DNA of 47,218 bases, from positions 1 to 47,218 of the forward strand of contig VGNY01000004.1 of the NCBI GenBank assembly GCA_016865895.1, read 5' to 3'. Positions 8,259 through 17,414 of the stretch are shown here, piece after piece (the stretch's first letter is position 1; each line of letters starts with the position of its first letter). A program made the position numbers and the translations under genes. Origin of the DNA: Chloroflexota bacterium (GTDB taxonomy: Bacteria; Chloroflexota; Dehalococcoidia; GIF9; UBA5629). The notes beneath the pieces are model-generated. The model did no database searches. It was not told the DNA's origin and saw only the letters and a program-made list of their open reading frames with translations.

Positions 8259-9203
8259 CTAGCTTGGCGGCAATTTGCTTTGCCCTTTTCGTTTGCTTGG
8301 TTGTTGTGCCTCTGCTCTTGCTGGTGATTTTTGCTCAATAAGCTCCCCGGTGCTGATTTCAGGGGCGTTACCGAAGAAGACTTTAGTATGCGGCCAGGGG
8401 ATTTCAATGTTTTCCTCGTCGAAGGCCTTCTTCAGTCTGCGGCGCAGTTCTCCCATCACATCCCACTGAGCCAATGGTTTGGTTTCACCAAGTATCTTTA
8501 TGGCAATTCCAGAATTTCCGAACTCGTCTATTCTTAGTACCTCCGGTGCTTTCAAAATCCGTGGTGTCCAGTCAGGGTCTTCAGCCAGCTCTTTACCTAC
8601 CCTGTTGATAACTTTGATAACATGGTCGAGGTTCTCACCGTAGCCAACAGAGATATTCATGTTCACCCGTGACCACTCTTTAGTATAGTTGCTGGCAACA
8701 CCGATCTCGCTGTTGGGGATACTGTGGACTATGCCATCCAGGTCTCTGAGAACTGTCCTGCGCAGGGTTACATCTTCGACCAGGCCGGCGATTCCAGCGA
8801 TTTTGACAACGTCGCCTATGCCATACTGATTTTCCAGTAGGATGAGAACGCCGTTGAAAATATCTTTGACCAGACTCTGAGCACCGAAGCCCACTGCTAT
8901 GCCAGCAATGCCAAGTCCAGCCAAAGCTGGAGCGATATTTATTCCCAGCTCTGCGATGATTGTAAAAATCGCCACTACACCGACAAAAACCATCCCGGTC
9001 TGGATGAATACGTTACTTAGAGTGTCAGTTCTTTTCTTAATAGCCGATTTTGGCTTACCCACCATGGTGCCCTTGACGATTCTCTTTACCATGATGGGTA
9101 TAAAGTGACGCAGTAAGTAGTAGAGAGCCACCGATATAGCGATGATTAACAAGATACGCGGGCCATGTTCTAAAAGCCAGTTGATAACTGGTGTCCAGTC
9201 CAT
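8259..9203 (-). CDS. mscS: Small-conductance mechanosensitive channel (MscS family)
   Basis: It is a membrane channel that opens under tension to release solutes after osmotic downshock, working as a homoheptamer in the cytoplasmic membrane. The 314 residues show TM1 (~15-35), TM2 (~66-85) and the pore helix TM3 (~92-125), with the Gly/Ala-rich stretch 'ALAGLGIAGIAVGFGAQSLV' followed by 'DIFNGVLILLENQYGIGDVV'. The beta domain follows ('VEDVTLRRTVLRDLDG..HSIPNSEI'), and the alpha/beta cytoplasmic domain ends near 290. The C-terminal tail is Lys/Ser/Pro-rich. It is close in layout to E. coli MscS (286 residues). The window carries a second, very different MscS-type gene at 18726. Confidence 0.92.
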   Translation of the reverse strand: MDWTPVINWLLEHGPRILLIIAISVALYYLLRHFIPIMVKRIVKGTMVGKPKSAIKKRTDTLSNVFIQTGMVFVGVVAIFTIIAELGINIAPALAGLGIAGIAVGFGAQSLVKDIFNGVLILLENQYGIGDVVKIAGIAGLVEDVTLRRTVLRDLDGIVHSIPNSEIGVASNYTKEWSRVNMNISVGYGENLDHVIKVINRVGKELAEDPDWTPRILKAPEVLRIDEFGNSGIAIKILGETKPLAQWDVMGELRRRLKKAFDEENIEIPWPHTKVFFGNAPEISTGELIEQKSPARAEAQQPSKRKGQSKLPPS

Positions 9204-9329
9204 ATTCCCCCCCTTCTTGTTTGGATTCTAACAAAATAAGGTGAAATTTGCCAGCGAGCTGAACATTATCAAGTCACTATCAGTTACCAAAAATGAATCT
9301 GCGGTGAGGTGTGTGTTAAAATAAAGGCC

Positions 9330-11840
9330 ATGGGCGAGACGAGAACAATTTACCTGGCGCCGCATTCCCACTACGATGTTGTCTGGGCTTTTACCAAAGA
9401 GGACTATTACTTTATCAATGAGATGATTCTAACAAATGCGGTTAAGATGATAAAAGAATCAGATTTTAAATTTCTGGTGGAGCAGACCTATCTTTTGGAG
9501 ATGATTGAACAGAGGAATCCACAGCTCTTCTCTGACATCAAAGATGCTATCGCCGCAGGCAGGATTGAAGTAGTGGATGGTCAGTATATAATGGCTGACT
9601 TGATGATTCCATCCGGGGAAGTACTGGTCAGAGAGGTCCTTTTTGGAAAGAAGTACTGCAAGGAGAAGTTTGGCATAGACGTGCCGGTAGCTTGGGCGGC
9701 TGACGGCTTTGGACTTAATGCACAAATGCCTCAGATATATAATAAGTCTGGATATAAATGGCTCGCCTTCCGGCGAGGGCTGCCTGAAACCATCGGTTAC
9801 CGAGTGAGCGAATTTATCTGGGAGGGGCTTGATGGCTCGAAAATACTCAGCCACTGGATGCCTCTGGGCTACCGTGCCGGGTTGGACATTGATAAGTGGG
9901 AAGAAGCTTATGAGAAGCTATCTACTTTTGCCACAACGTCTCATTTGCTTATGCCGTGTGGAAGTGGCGGCGTTCCCCCTCAGGAGGAGACACCAGAAAA
10001 GGTTGCCCAGTGGAATAAGGAACATGATGATTCCAAGATGGTAATTTCAACACCAAGCGAATTCCTTCGAAATCTTGAGAAAGATGGTGATGATTTCGCC
10101 ACGTTTCACGGTGAGCTCTACAGTTCTGACTTGCAGAATACATTTCCCGACGTGGTTTCCAGCCGTATTGGGCTTAAATTGGCTATTAAGAATTGTGAAA
10201 CCCTCCTGCTCAGTGCAGAAAAGATGTCCACAATAGCCTGGATTCATGGAAAGCCATACCCTGAAGGTGAAATGACGGAGATATGGAAAAAGATGCTATT
10301 TTTGGCTAATCATGATGTTCTGCCGAGCTGTGGCATCGATGAGATCTATGAGGAGGCCTGGGAATATATTGGCGATATAAACAAGATGACACGTCTCTTG
10401 TTGAAAGATGCTGCCGCTTACTTCTTGAAAGACAATGGGCATGGTGACGGTATTGTAGTTCTCAATCCTAACAATTGGGAGGTTACAGACTGGGTGGAGG
10501 TGGAGGTGCAACTTGGAGAACAGTGGGGTGAAGAATTAGGTATTGCTCTCAATGGGGAACAGATTCCGTGTGAGGTGATTACTGTTGAGCGAAAAGAAGA
10601 CGGAAGTATACACAGGGCCAAGCTTTGCTTTGTGGCAACGGTTCCGTCAATGGGGTACCGCGTCTATCAAATAGTCAAGAACAATAAGCAGTTTCCAACC
10701 GGCGTAAATGTTCAAGGAACTGAAGTGATAACCAAGCACTATAAACTGACTATAGATGATAAAACAGGCATTCTACAGGTATTCGACAAAGATGATAGGA
10801 AAATTCTCGGGGGGAATGAATTAATAATAGACCAGGAAATCGGTGACCTTTATTTCCACAGGAGTCAGTTTGATGGCCTGATTCACTCGGAAAGTGGAGA
10901 AGGCATTCATTTCAGCACGTTCAAGCCTGATGGATGCAGAATAGAAACCAGCCCTGTGCGGACAGTTATTACATTCAAGGACTCATTTTATTGCCTGCAA
11001 TGGCCCTATTACCTTACCAAAAAATTCGGTTCAATATTACAACGACATAAGACTATAGACGTCCTTAAAAAAGTTATTGTTTATAATGATATACCTCGAA
11101 TTGATTTTATCACTACAATAAACTCACAACAGTCTCACATACGAATTCGGCTTAAATTTGACACCTGTATGGTGATCCCTGCTTATATCCGTCAAACACA
11201 ATTCGGAGTTATTGACCTGCCTCCACCAACCAATGTGGAGGCCTCGATTAAGACTCCATCAGTCAACTGGGTAAATTGTGAGGAGGGAAGACGTGGCCTT
11301 GCCTTCTTCACCCGAGGCGTACCGCTAAACGAGATAAAGACGGGGGAAATCTATTGTACTTTGTTGAGGAGTGTCTCTGTCCTATCAACCGATGGTTCCA
11401 GTGGTCCGCTGATACCTACTCCCTATGCTATGGAGTTAGGTGAACGAACTTACGTCTATGCGGTTTACCCCCATTCTGGTGATTGGAAGAAATCAACCAT
11501 TCACAGACGGGGCCACGAATTCACCTATCATTTACTTGCTTTCCATGTTGATACTGCGGCTTTAGATGAAAAGCTACAAAGTTTTACACTCGAACCAGAT
11601 AATCTGATTATTTCTGCCCTCAAAAAGGGCGAGGATGAGGATGCCGTCATTTTGAGGTTCTACGAAACTAAGGGAGAAAGGTGTAGCGCATCATTGCAAA
11701 TGCCAAGTCAGATTAAAACAGCCAGATGTGTCAACCTGTTGGAGGAGGATGTGTCCGAACTGAAAATTGAGAATGAAAAGCTGAAAATGGAAGTTAATCC
11801 GTTTGAAATCATCACCTTGAAGCTGCTGTTCCACACTTAG
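9330..11840 (+). CDS. Glycoside hydrolase family 38 alpha-mannosidase
   Basis: This is a zinc-dependent retaining alpha-mannosidase of the GH38 fold. The ORF runs from a GTG at 9309 (843 residues), but I prefer the ATG at 9330 (836 residues, 'MGETRTIYLAP'); both ribosome sites are weak. In the long-form numbering the zinc-binding H-x-D is His21-Tyr-Asp23 in 'HSHYDVVW'. The nucleophile Asp132 lies in 'WAADGFGLNAQMPQIY', where most GH38 enzymes read 'DxFGHS'. The C-terminal half is the beta-sandwich region typical of the family. The substrate is unknown; mannosylglycerate, mannans or N-glycan-like oligosaccharides are all possible. It precedes the glycogen cluster by 179 nt, so it may be separately transcribed. 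Confidence 0.87.
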   Translation: MGETRTIYLAPHSHYDVVWAFTKEDYYFINEMILTNAVKMIKESDFKFLVEQTYLLEMIEQRNPQLFSDIKDAIAAGRIEVVDGQYIMADLMIPSGEVLVREVLFGKKYCKEKFGIDVPVAWAADGFGLNAQMPQIYNKSGYKWLAFRRGLPETIGYRVSEFIWEGLDGSKILSHWMPLGYRAGLDIDKWEEAYEKLSTFATTSHLLMPCGSGGVPPQEETPEKVAQWNKEHDDSKMVISTPSEFLRNLEKDGDDFATFHGELYSSDLQNTFPDVVSSRIGLKLAIKNCETLLLSAEKMSTIAWIHGKPYPEGEMTEIWKKMLFLANHDVLPSCGIDEIYEEAWEYIGDINKMTRLLLKDAAAYFLKDNGHGDGIVVLNPNNWEVTDWVEVEVQLGEQWGEELGIALNGEQIPCEVITVERKEDGSIHRAKLCFVATVPSMGYRVYQIVKNNKQFPTGVNVQGTEVITKHYKLTIDDKTGILQVFDKDDRKILGGNELIIDQEIGDLYFHRSQFDGLIHSESGEGIHFSTFKPDGCRIETSPVRTVITFKDSFYCLQWPYYLTKKFGSILQRHKTIDVLKKVIVYNDIPRIDFITTINSQQSHIRIRLKFDTCMVIPAYIRQTQFGVIDLPPPTNVEASIKTPSVNWVNCEEGRRGLAFFTRGVPLNEIKTGEIYCTLLRSVSVLSTDGSSGPLIPTPYAMELGERTYVYAVYPHSGDWKKSTIHRRGHEFTYHLLAFHVDTAALDEKLQSFTLEPDNLIISALKKGEDEDAVILRFYETKGERCSASLQMPSQIKTARCVNLLEEDVSELKIENEKLKMEVNPFEIITLKLLFHT

Positions 11841-11857
11841 CACCTGTTCGTGCTTTT
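11839..11857 (+). terminator. Weak hairpin and T-run after the mannosidase gene
   Basis: AGCAC (11839-11843), a 6-nt loop, GTGCT (11850-11854), then TTT. The stem is only 5 bp and overlaps the stop codon, so this is at best a weak intrinsic terminator. Confidence 0.25.
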
Positions 11858-11902
11858 GGTGTTTTCCTGAAATCAAACAGCTGTAATTGAAATCTCACGG
11901 AG

Positions 11903-12000
11903 GCTTCACTTTCCCACGTCTTGCGCCCACGGAATCTGTAGAATATGATATCTGATAGTTCGACATAGAATCGAGTCTGGGGTAAAATGGAAAGTGAAGC
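11903..12000 (+). promoter_or_regulatory. 12-bp inverted repeat framing the glgC leader
   Basis: GCTTCACTTTCC (11903-11914) is perfectly inverted as GGAAAGTGAAGC (11989-12000). They frame 74 nt immediately upstream of the glgC ribosome site (GGGGAGGTGATGAT). As RNA this would close a long-range 12-bp stem ending ~10 nt before the ribosome site, so it could be a structured leader. As DNA it could be an operator pair or the ends of a small mobile element. The repeat is directly seen; the function is unknown. Confidence 0.5.
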
Positions 12001-12019
12001 TTAGTGGGGAGGTGATGAT

Positions 12020-13300
12020 ATGAATCGGGTGTTAGCTATGATTTTGGCTGGTGGTGCCAGCGAGCGGTTGAGTGTTCTGTCAGCGGAGAGAGCTAAACCG
12101 GCGGTGCCTTTTGGTGGCAAATACCGCATAATTGATTTTACTTTGAGCAATTGCGCCAATTCTGGGATTTATAATGTAGCGGTGCTTACCCAGTTCAATC
12201 CCCGCTCTTTGGCGCAGCACATCGGCGTTGGTCGGCCTTGGGACCTGGATAGGACTACAGGTGGAGTTGTTCTACTTCAACCGTTCTTGAGCCGGTCAAC
12301 TCGAGATTGGTATAAAGGCACGGCTGACGCTGTCTATCAAAACCTCTACTTTATAGAAGACCAGAAAGTAGATGAGGTTCTCATTCTGTCTGGTGACCAT
12401 GTTTATTCGATGCGTTATGACCATATGATACTTGCCCATCGTAGCCGGAGAGCTGATGTTACCGTGGCGGTAACCGAAGTGCCTATGTCTGAGGTAGCAA
12501 GGTTTGGCATTATCACTCTGGACCATAATGAGCGTGTAATTGGTTTCCAGGAGAAGCCGAAGAGCGCTAAGAGCAATCTCGCTTCAATGGGGGTATATGT
12601 TTTTGACAAGAGTGTTCTCATCGATTGCCTTGAGGAGTATGGTCAGAAGAAGGGTGGTCTTGATTTTGGGCATAATATTCTGCCCGAAATTATCGGAAAG
12701 CATAAGGTTTACGGCTACAGGTTTCGCGGCTACTGGCGAGATGTAGGCACTATTGAGTCTTACTGGCAAGCTAATATGGATTTGATTGTCGATTTACCGG
12801 ACCTGAACCTTTATGACCCCACAGCGGAAATTCGAACTGTATATCGGGATAAACCCCCGGCGAAGCTCGGACCTGATGCCCAGGTAGTGAGGAGCCTGAT
12901 ATCTAACGGCGCCATAATAAATGGCCGGGTGCAGAACTCAATTATTTCCCCGGGGGCGTTTATTGAGGAATACGCTCTGGTGAAGGATTCGATTATCTTT
13001 GAGGATACCACAATTGGCAAGGGGGCTATCATTGACCGGTGTATTGTCGATAAACAGGTCTGGGTCAGTCCGGGGTGCCATATCGGCTATGGTGATGATA
13101 TGACGGCCAACAAGGAAGAGCTAGATAATCTGAATGCGGGTATAACTATAATCGGCAAGGGTGCCAGGGTACCTGGCGAAATGAAAATCGGCCGCAACTG
13201 CAAAATTGGCTGCTGGGTGGAAGGCGGTGACTTTTCTTCCAAGGTTATTGCCAGTGGCGAAAGCGTGGCCAGTAAAACACCAAGGCGCCATCCCTTATAG
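12020..13300 (+). CDS. glgC: Glucose-1-phosphate adenylyltransferase (ADP-glucose pyrophosphorylase)
   Basis: It makes ADP-glucose from glucose-1-phosphate and ATP, the committed step of bacterial glycogen synthesis. The 426 residues match GlgC. The nucleotidyltransferase domain (~1-270) contains '[20 protein letters not shown]' (residues 8-27), '[11 protein letters not shown]' (~36-46), '[12 protein letters not shown]' (~97-108), '[10 protein letters not shown]' and 'FQEKP'. The C-terminal left-handed beta-helix holds hexapeptide repeats such as '[19 protein letters not shown]'. The usual GGxGxRL is changed to GGASERL; the Arg and the following '[10 protein letters not shown]' are kept. It has a strong ribosome site and is the first gene of the glycogen operon; the branching enzyme starts 10 nt downstream. 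Confidence 0.93.
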   Translation: MNRVLAMILAGGASERLSVLSAERAKPAVPFGGKYRIIDFTLSNCANSGIYNVAVLTQFNPRSLAQHIGVGRPWDLDRTTGGVVLLQPFLSRSTRDWYKGTADAVYQNLYFIEDQKVDEVLILSGDHVYSMRYDHMILAHRSRRADVTVAVTEVPMSEVARFGIITLDHNERVIGFQEKPKSAKSNLASMGVYVFDKSVLIDCLEEYGQKKGGLDFGHNILPEIIGKHKVYGYRFRGYWRDVGTIESYWQANMDLIVDLPDLNLYDPTAEIRTVYRDKPPAKLGPDAQVVRSLISNGAIINGRVQNSIISPGAFIEEYALVKDSIIFEDTTIGKGAIIDRCIVDKQVWVSPGCHIGYGDDMTANKEELDNLNAGITIIGKGARVPGEMKIGRNCKIGCWVEGGDFSSKVIASGESVASKTPRRHPL

Positions 13301-13310
13301 GAGGTAGGAG

Positions 13311-14999
13311 ATGAAAGTCGGAGCGTTTACTTTTGTTTTACACAGTCACCTTCCTTATTGCCGCAATGCTGGTCGTTGGCCTCATGGTGAGGAATGGCTT
13401 CATGAGGCAGCCTCTGGAACCTACATACCTTTGCTTAATGCCCTTTATGACCTGAAACAAGAAGGCTACGCTTTCAAATTAACTTTGGGCATTACTCCGG
13501 TTTTAATTGAGCAGCTAGCCGACGCTTTAGTAATTGCTCATCTTGTGGAATTTGTCGAAGACAAAATTCGCCGGGCTCAGGAAGATGTGAACCGCTTTGA
13601 CAAAGCTGGTGAAGGTCATCTCCTGTATCTAGCTAAGTTCTATTTTGACTATTATCAGCATATACTAACCAGCTTCAATGATAGGTTTGGAAGAAATATA
13701 ATCTCCGCCTTTAAACGGCTACAGGATGAAGGTTATGTGGAAATTACTACCAGTGCGGCCACACATGCATATTTGCCCCTGTTAGAGCGTGATTCCTCTA
13801 TTTATGGTCAACTGCAGGTTGGAAAGCAAAGCTATCAGCGCCATTTTGGTAAAAACCCGTCCTCAATCTGGCTTCCTGAGTGCGGTTATCGGCCTCCCTA
13901 CTATGCCGGAAGCCAAAGCAAGAGCTATGTTAAGCCTGGCTTGGAATCTTTTCTCACCCAGCTTGGCATGAGCTGTTTCTTCGCCGAAACTCATACGGTG
14001 GAAGGCGGCGAGCCAGTGGGCAAGGCCAGGGAAGAAGTCATTGGTCCTTATGCCAGTATATCACGGCGCTATGTAGTGCCGCTGACACAATATTCAGAGC
14101 CAACGCATAGAACCACCTATCTGCCTTACTGGGTGCAAACTCCTGAGGTAGCTGTTATTGGTAGGAATAACAGAACCAGTATGCAGGTATGGTCTGCGGA
14201 GTGGGGTTATCCTGGAGATTTTAACTACCGCGAATTTCATAAGAAGGATGGCATCTCCGGGCTTCAGTACTGGAAGGTCACCGGAGCTAAAGTTGATTTG
14301 GCTTATAAGGAATACTATGACCCATATTGGGCAAAACAACGTGTTGCTGAACATGGCTCTCATTATTCTCATTTGGTCGAGGAATTAATCACCATCTTCT
14401 ATCAGGAAACCGGCAAATTTGGCATCATCTCCGCGGCTTATGATACTGAACTCTTTGGGCATTGGTGGTTTGAAGGTGTTGACTGGCTTAAAGAGGTTCT
14501 ACGTGATCTTAGCCAGAGTGAGTTTGTGGAGCTGACCACTGCCAGCGAGTTCATTAAAAATCATCCGCCGGAGGATGTGTTGGCTTTGCCTGAAAGTTCT
14601 TGGGGTTTGGGTGGAGGTCATTTCACCTGGCAGAATGCTGATACTGACTGGGTATGGCCAATTATCCACTCGGCTGAGTTGAGAATGGAGAAGCTGGTGT
14701 CTAGGTATCCTAAAGCTGATGGGGCAATAAAGGACATCCTGAATCAGGCGGCCAGAGAATTGATGCTCCTGCAGTCCAGCGACTGGCCGTTTTTGATAAC
14801 CACAGGTCAAGCTAGCGTTTATGCTGAAAATCGTTTTCTTGAGCATGTGAACCGGTTTCAGCAACTGGCTGATATCGCTGAATCAGGAAAGGTAGACAAA
14901 GCAGCCTTGGCTTTATGCCATCAGTTGTGGGAATTGGACAAGGTGTTTCCCGATATTGACTATCGTTCCTTTGCTGAGAGGGAAGGCCAAAAAGCCTGA
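13311..14999 (+). CDS. GH57-family 1,4-alpha-glucan branching enzyme
   Basis: It transfers alpha-1,4-glucan segments to form alpha-1,6 branches in glycogen, and belongs to the archaeal/thermophile-type GH57 branching enzymes rather than GH13 GlgB. The 562 residues are close to the 525-570 of this group. The N-terminus 'FVLHSHLPYCRNAGRWPHGEEWLHEA' is typical. The nucleophile is Glu190 (IWLPECGY), and the acid/base is Asp378 in 'AAYDTELFGHWWFEG'. The middle contains 'WGYPGDFNYREFHKK', characteristic of the branching-enzyme subgroup, and the C-terminal ~110 residues form the helical DUF1957-type domain. Its stop overlaps the glgA start as TGATG. Well placed between glgC and glgA. Confidence 0.9.
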   Translation: MKVGAFTFVLHSHLPYCRNAGRWPHGEEWLHEAASGTYIPLLNALYDLKQEGYAFKLTLGITPVLIEQLADALVIAHLVEFVEDKIRRAQEDVNRFDKAGEGHLLYLAKFYFDYYQHILTSFNDRFGRNIISAFKRLQDEGYVEITTSAATHAYLPLLERDSSIYGQLQVGKQSYQRHFGKNPSSIWLPECGYRPPYYAGSQSKSYVKPGLESFLTQLGMSCFFAETHTVEGGEPVGKAREEVIGPYASISRRYVVPLTQYSEPTHRTTYLPYWVQTPEVAVIGRNNRTSMQVWSAEWGYPGDFNYREFHKKDGISGLQYWKVTGAKVDLAYKEYYDPYWAKQRVAEHGSHYSHLVEELITIFYQETGKFGIISAAYDTELFGHWWFEGVDWLKEVLRDLSQSEFVELTTASEFIKNHPPEDVLALPESSWGLGGGHFTWQNADTDWVWPIIHSAELRMEKLVSRYPKADGAIKDILNQAARELMLLQSSDWPFLITTGQASVYAENRFLEHVNRFQQLADIAESGKVDKAALALCHQLWELDKVFPDIDYRSFAEREGQKA

Positions 15000-16432
15000 T
15001 GAAAGTCCTCTTTGTTGCTGCTGAAGCCGCCCCGCTGGTCAAGATAGGTGGCTTGGCTGATGTTATTGGCTCTTTACCCAAGGCTTTAAATGATTTGGGG
15101 CATGATGTGCGGGTAGTGATGCCAAGATATGGCATTATAGATACTGCCAGATTTCCCATATCATCAGTGATTGGACTTGTGAAAATGCAGGCAACGAAAA
15201 GCAAGGGACCCGTCTCTTTGAAGGTCACTGAACTTATTGGTAAGGTCAAAGTTTATCTGGTAGATAGCTATGACTTCTCCAGTTCTGCAGAAGTGTATGG
15301 CAAAGATGACCTGAAGCGTTTTCTTTTATTTTGTCGGGCTGTTCTAGAGGTGTTGCCCAGGTTGGACTGGCAACCAGAGATAGTCCATTGCCATGACTGG
15401 CATACTGCATTGGTTCCCATGTGGCTGAAACGAAAAAGCTCTCAGTATTCGACCGTTTTCACTATTCATAATTTAGCCTATCAAGGAGCTTTTGATAATA
15501 AGTTCCTGTCTGATTCTGGGTTGGGGCGGGATTGGCAATTGTGCTTGGCTGGTGTGCCTAAGCCACCGTTTAATTTTATGGGTCAGGGTATACTTTGGGC
15601 TGACATAGTAACCACGGTCAGTAAGACGTATGCGAGAGAAATCTTGACCGTGGAATATGGGGTGGGGCTCGACCATCTCTTGCGCTACCGACAGGATAAG
15701 CTCTTAGGTATAGTCAACGGATTGGACTACGATGAATTTAACCCGGCAAGTGACGCTTTCATAGCGGCTAAATATGATGCTTTGGCGGTGGATAGGAGGA
15801 TTGCCAATAAGCTGGCGCTTCAGAAATGGGTGGGGTTTGCTGAAGATACAGAAACACCACTCATCGGTATGGTATCACGTCTTGATGAACAGAAAGGCCT
15901 TGACATCGTAATTGATAGTTTCAGTTCTCTATTTAAGAAAACAGGAGCTCAAATGGTTATTCTAGGCAGGGGCAGGGAACAGTATCATAATTTGCTCAAG
16001 CAGGCAGCTAGCAAGTATCCTAAACAGTTAGCTGTGTTTATTGACTTTAATGACCCTTTAGCCCATCTTATCTATGCTGGCTGCGATATGTTTTTGATGC
16101 CGTCTCGGTTTGAACCCTGTGGGCTGGGGCAGCTTATCGCTATGCGCTATGGAGCTGTACCTGTTGTTCGACACGTTGGCGGATTAGTTGACACTGTTCA
16201 GGATTTGACTCAGGACCTTAGTGAGGGTAATGGTTTTGTCTTTCAGGACTATGATGCTAAAGCTATGTTGGCTACTATAGAGCGAGCGCTAAACGGCTAC
16301 AAGAATAAGAAAGCATGGCGACGAGTGATGCAGCGCATAATGGCGCTCGATTTTTCCTGGCAGGCCTCCGCTAAAAAGTATGAGTCGCTTTATCGCGAGG
16401 TTCTGGAGATGAAAGAGCATGATAAGAAGTAA
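14999..16432 (+). CDS. glgA: Glycogen synthase (ADP-glucose-dependent, GT5)
   Basis: It elongates alpha-1,4-glucan chains from ADP-glucose. The 477 residues match bacterial GlgA. The N-terminal Rossmann domain opens 'MKVLFVAAEAAPLVKIGGLADV', with the ADP-glucose-binding K-x-G-G-L motif at residues 15-19. 'HCHDWHTALVP' (~124-134) and 'TIHNLAYQG' (~153-161) are conserved. The C-terminal domain has 'SRLDEQKGLDIV' (~290-301) and the GT5 E-x7-E region 'SRFEPCGLGQLIAMRYG' (~371-387), followed by 'VVRHVGGLVDTV'. Translationally coupled to the upstream branching enzyme, and it overlaps the downstream ROK kinase by 14 nt. Confidence 0.95.
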   Translation: MKVLFVAAEAAPLVKIGGLADVIGSLPKALNDLGHDVRVVMPRYGIIDTARFPISSVIGLVKMQATKSKGPVSLKVTELIGKVKVYLVDSYDFSSSAEVYGKDDLKRFLLFCRAVLEVLPRLDWQPEIVHCHDWHTALVPMWLKRKSSQYSTVFTIHNLAYQGAFDNKFLSDSGLGRDWQLCLAGVPKPPFNFMGQGILWADIVTTVSKTYAREILTVEYGVGLDHLLRYRQDKLLGIVNGLDYDEFNPASDAFIAAKYDALAVDRRIANKLALQKWVGFAEDTETPLIGMVSRLDEQKGLDIVIDSFSSLFKKTGAQMVILGRGREQYHNLLKQAASKYPKQLAVFIDFNDPLAHLIYAGCDMFLMPSRFEPCGLGQLIAMRYGAVPVVRHVGGLVDTVQDLTQDLSEGNGFVFQDYDAKAMLATIERALNGYKNKKAWRRVMQRIMALDFSWQASAKKYESLYREVLEMKEHDKK

Positions 16433-17414
16433 CCAGCGGCCAGTTTTGGCTGTTGACTTGGGCGGGACTAAGATTATTGCGGCGGTGGTTGTCCCTGATG
16501 GTAAAGTCATATCTCGGAGTTACTGCTTGACTCTGGCTGAAGAGGGACCAAAAGCAGTAATTGAGAGGCTACTATCTGCTGTGAGCGAAGCATTAGTAGG
16601 GGCAGAACTGAAAAATTCTGAGATAGCTGGTGTTGGCATGGCTGCTGCAGGGATTATAGATGCAAAGAAAGGGGTTATCACTACCTCTCCTAATTTGCCC
16701 GGTTGGCATGATGTTCCGCTAAGGGATGTTATTGCTGAAAGGATAGGCTTGGCCACCTATCTGGTTAACGATGCCAGTGCCGCCGCCTTGGGGGAGCATC
16801 GCTTTGGAGCCGGAAAGGGGTTGGGCAACCTCATTTATCTCACGGTAAGCACAGGGATCGGCGGTGGAATTATTATTGATGGCAGGCTATATACGGGAAC
16901 AGATGGTTGTGCTGGGGAAATAGGCCATATGACAATAGAGGCCCACGGACCACAGTGCAATTGTGGCAACTTCGGTTGCCTTGAAGCTCTGGCTTCAGGT
17001 TCAGCTATGACTAGAGAAGCAGTGAGACGAATGGGGCAAGGTGAGCCAAGTTCTATCGCTGAACTCGCAAGGGGCAGGCTTATGGATGTTACTGCTGAGA
17101 TGATTGCCGTGGTGGCTAGGCAGGGTGACAAAATGGCTTGCGAAATAGTAGCGGACGCTGCTAATTACTTGGGCATTGGCCTAGCGAATTTAGTCAATAT
17201 CTTCAATCCAGAGGTGATTGTTATTGGTGGCGGTGTGTCTAGCATGGGCAATATGCTGCTTGGGCCGGCTCGAAAAGTAGTCAAAGAGAGAGCTTTTAAG
17301 TTACCATTACGGACAGTACGTATAATTCGAGCTCGCCTTGGTAGCAACGCTGAGATGATGGGCGCTGCCGTGTATGTTTTTGACCAACAACTGGCAAAGA
17401 GGAGAAAAACATGA
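16419..17414 (+). CDS. ROK-family glucokinase
   Basis: It probably phosphorylates glucose to glucose-6-phosphate and so returns free glucose from glucan breakdown to the pool. The ATP phosphate-binding motif 'DLGGTKI' is at residues 13-19. 'GVGMAAAGIID' (~70-80), 'NDASAAALGEHRFG' (~112-125) and 'STGIGGGIIIDG' (~138-149) are typical. The ROK zinc-binding signature 'CNCGNFGCLEALASG' is at ~181-195, with 'GEIGHM' before it. 331 residues is the usual size. It overlaps glgA by 14 nt and the next GH57 gene by 4 nt (ATGA). Sugar specificity is inferred from context; N-acetylhexosamine or mannose kinases share the fold. In-cluster location favours glucose. Confidence 0.88.
   Translation: MIRSNQRPVLAVDLGGTKIIAAVVVPDGKVISRSYCLTLAEEGPKAVIERLLSAVSEALVGAELKNSEIAGVGMAAAGIIDAKKGVITTSPNLPGWHDVPLRDVIAERIGLATYLVNDASAAALGEHRFGAGKGLGNLIYLTVSTGIGGGIIIDGRLYTGTDGCAGEIGHMTIEAHGPQCNCGNFGCLEALASGSAMTREAVRRMGQGEPSSIAELARGRLMDVTAEMIAVVARQGDKMACEIVADAANYLGIGLANLVNIFNPEVIVIGGGVSSMGNMLLGPARKVVKERAFKLPLRTVRIIRARLGSNAEMMGAAVYVFDQQLAKRRKT

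Noticed and set aside
14499-15249. Minus-strand ORFs over the branching enzyme and glgA
   Set aside because: They are shadows of well-supported genes with intact catalytic motifs.
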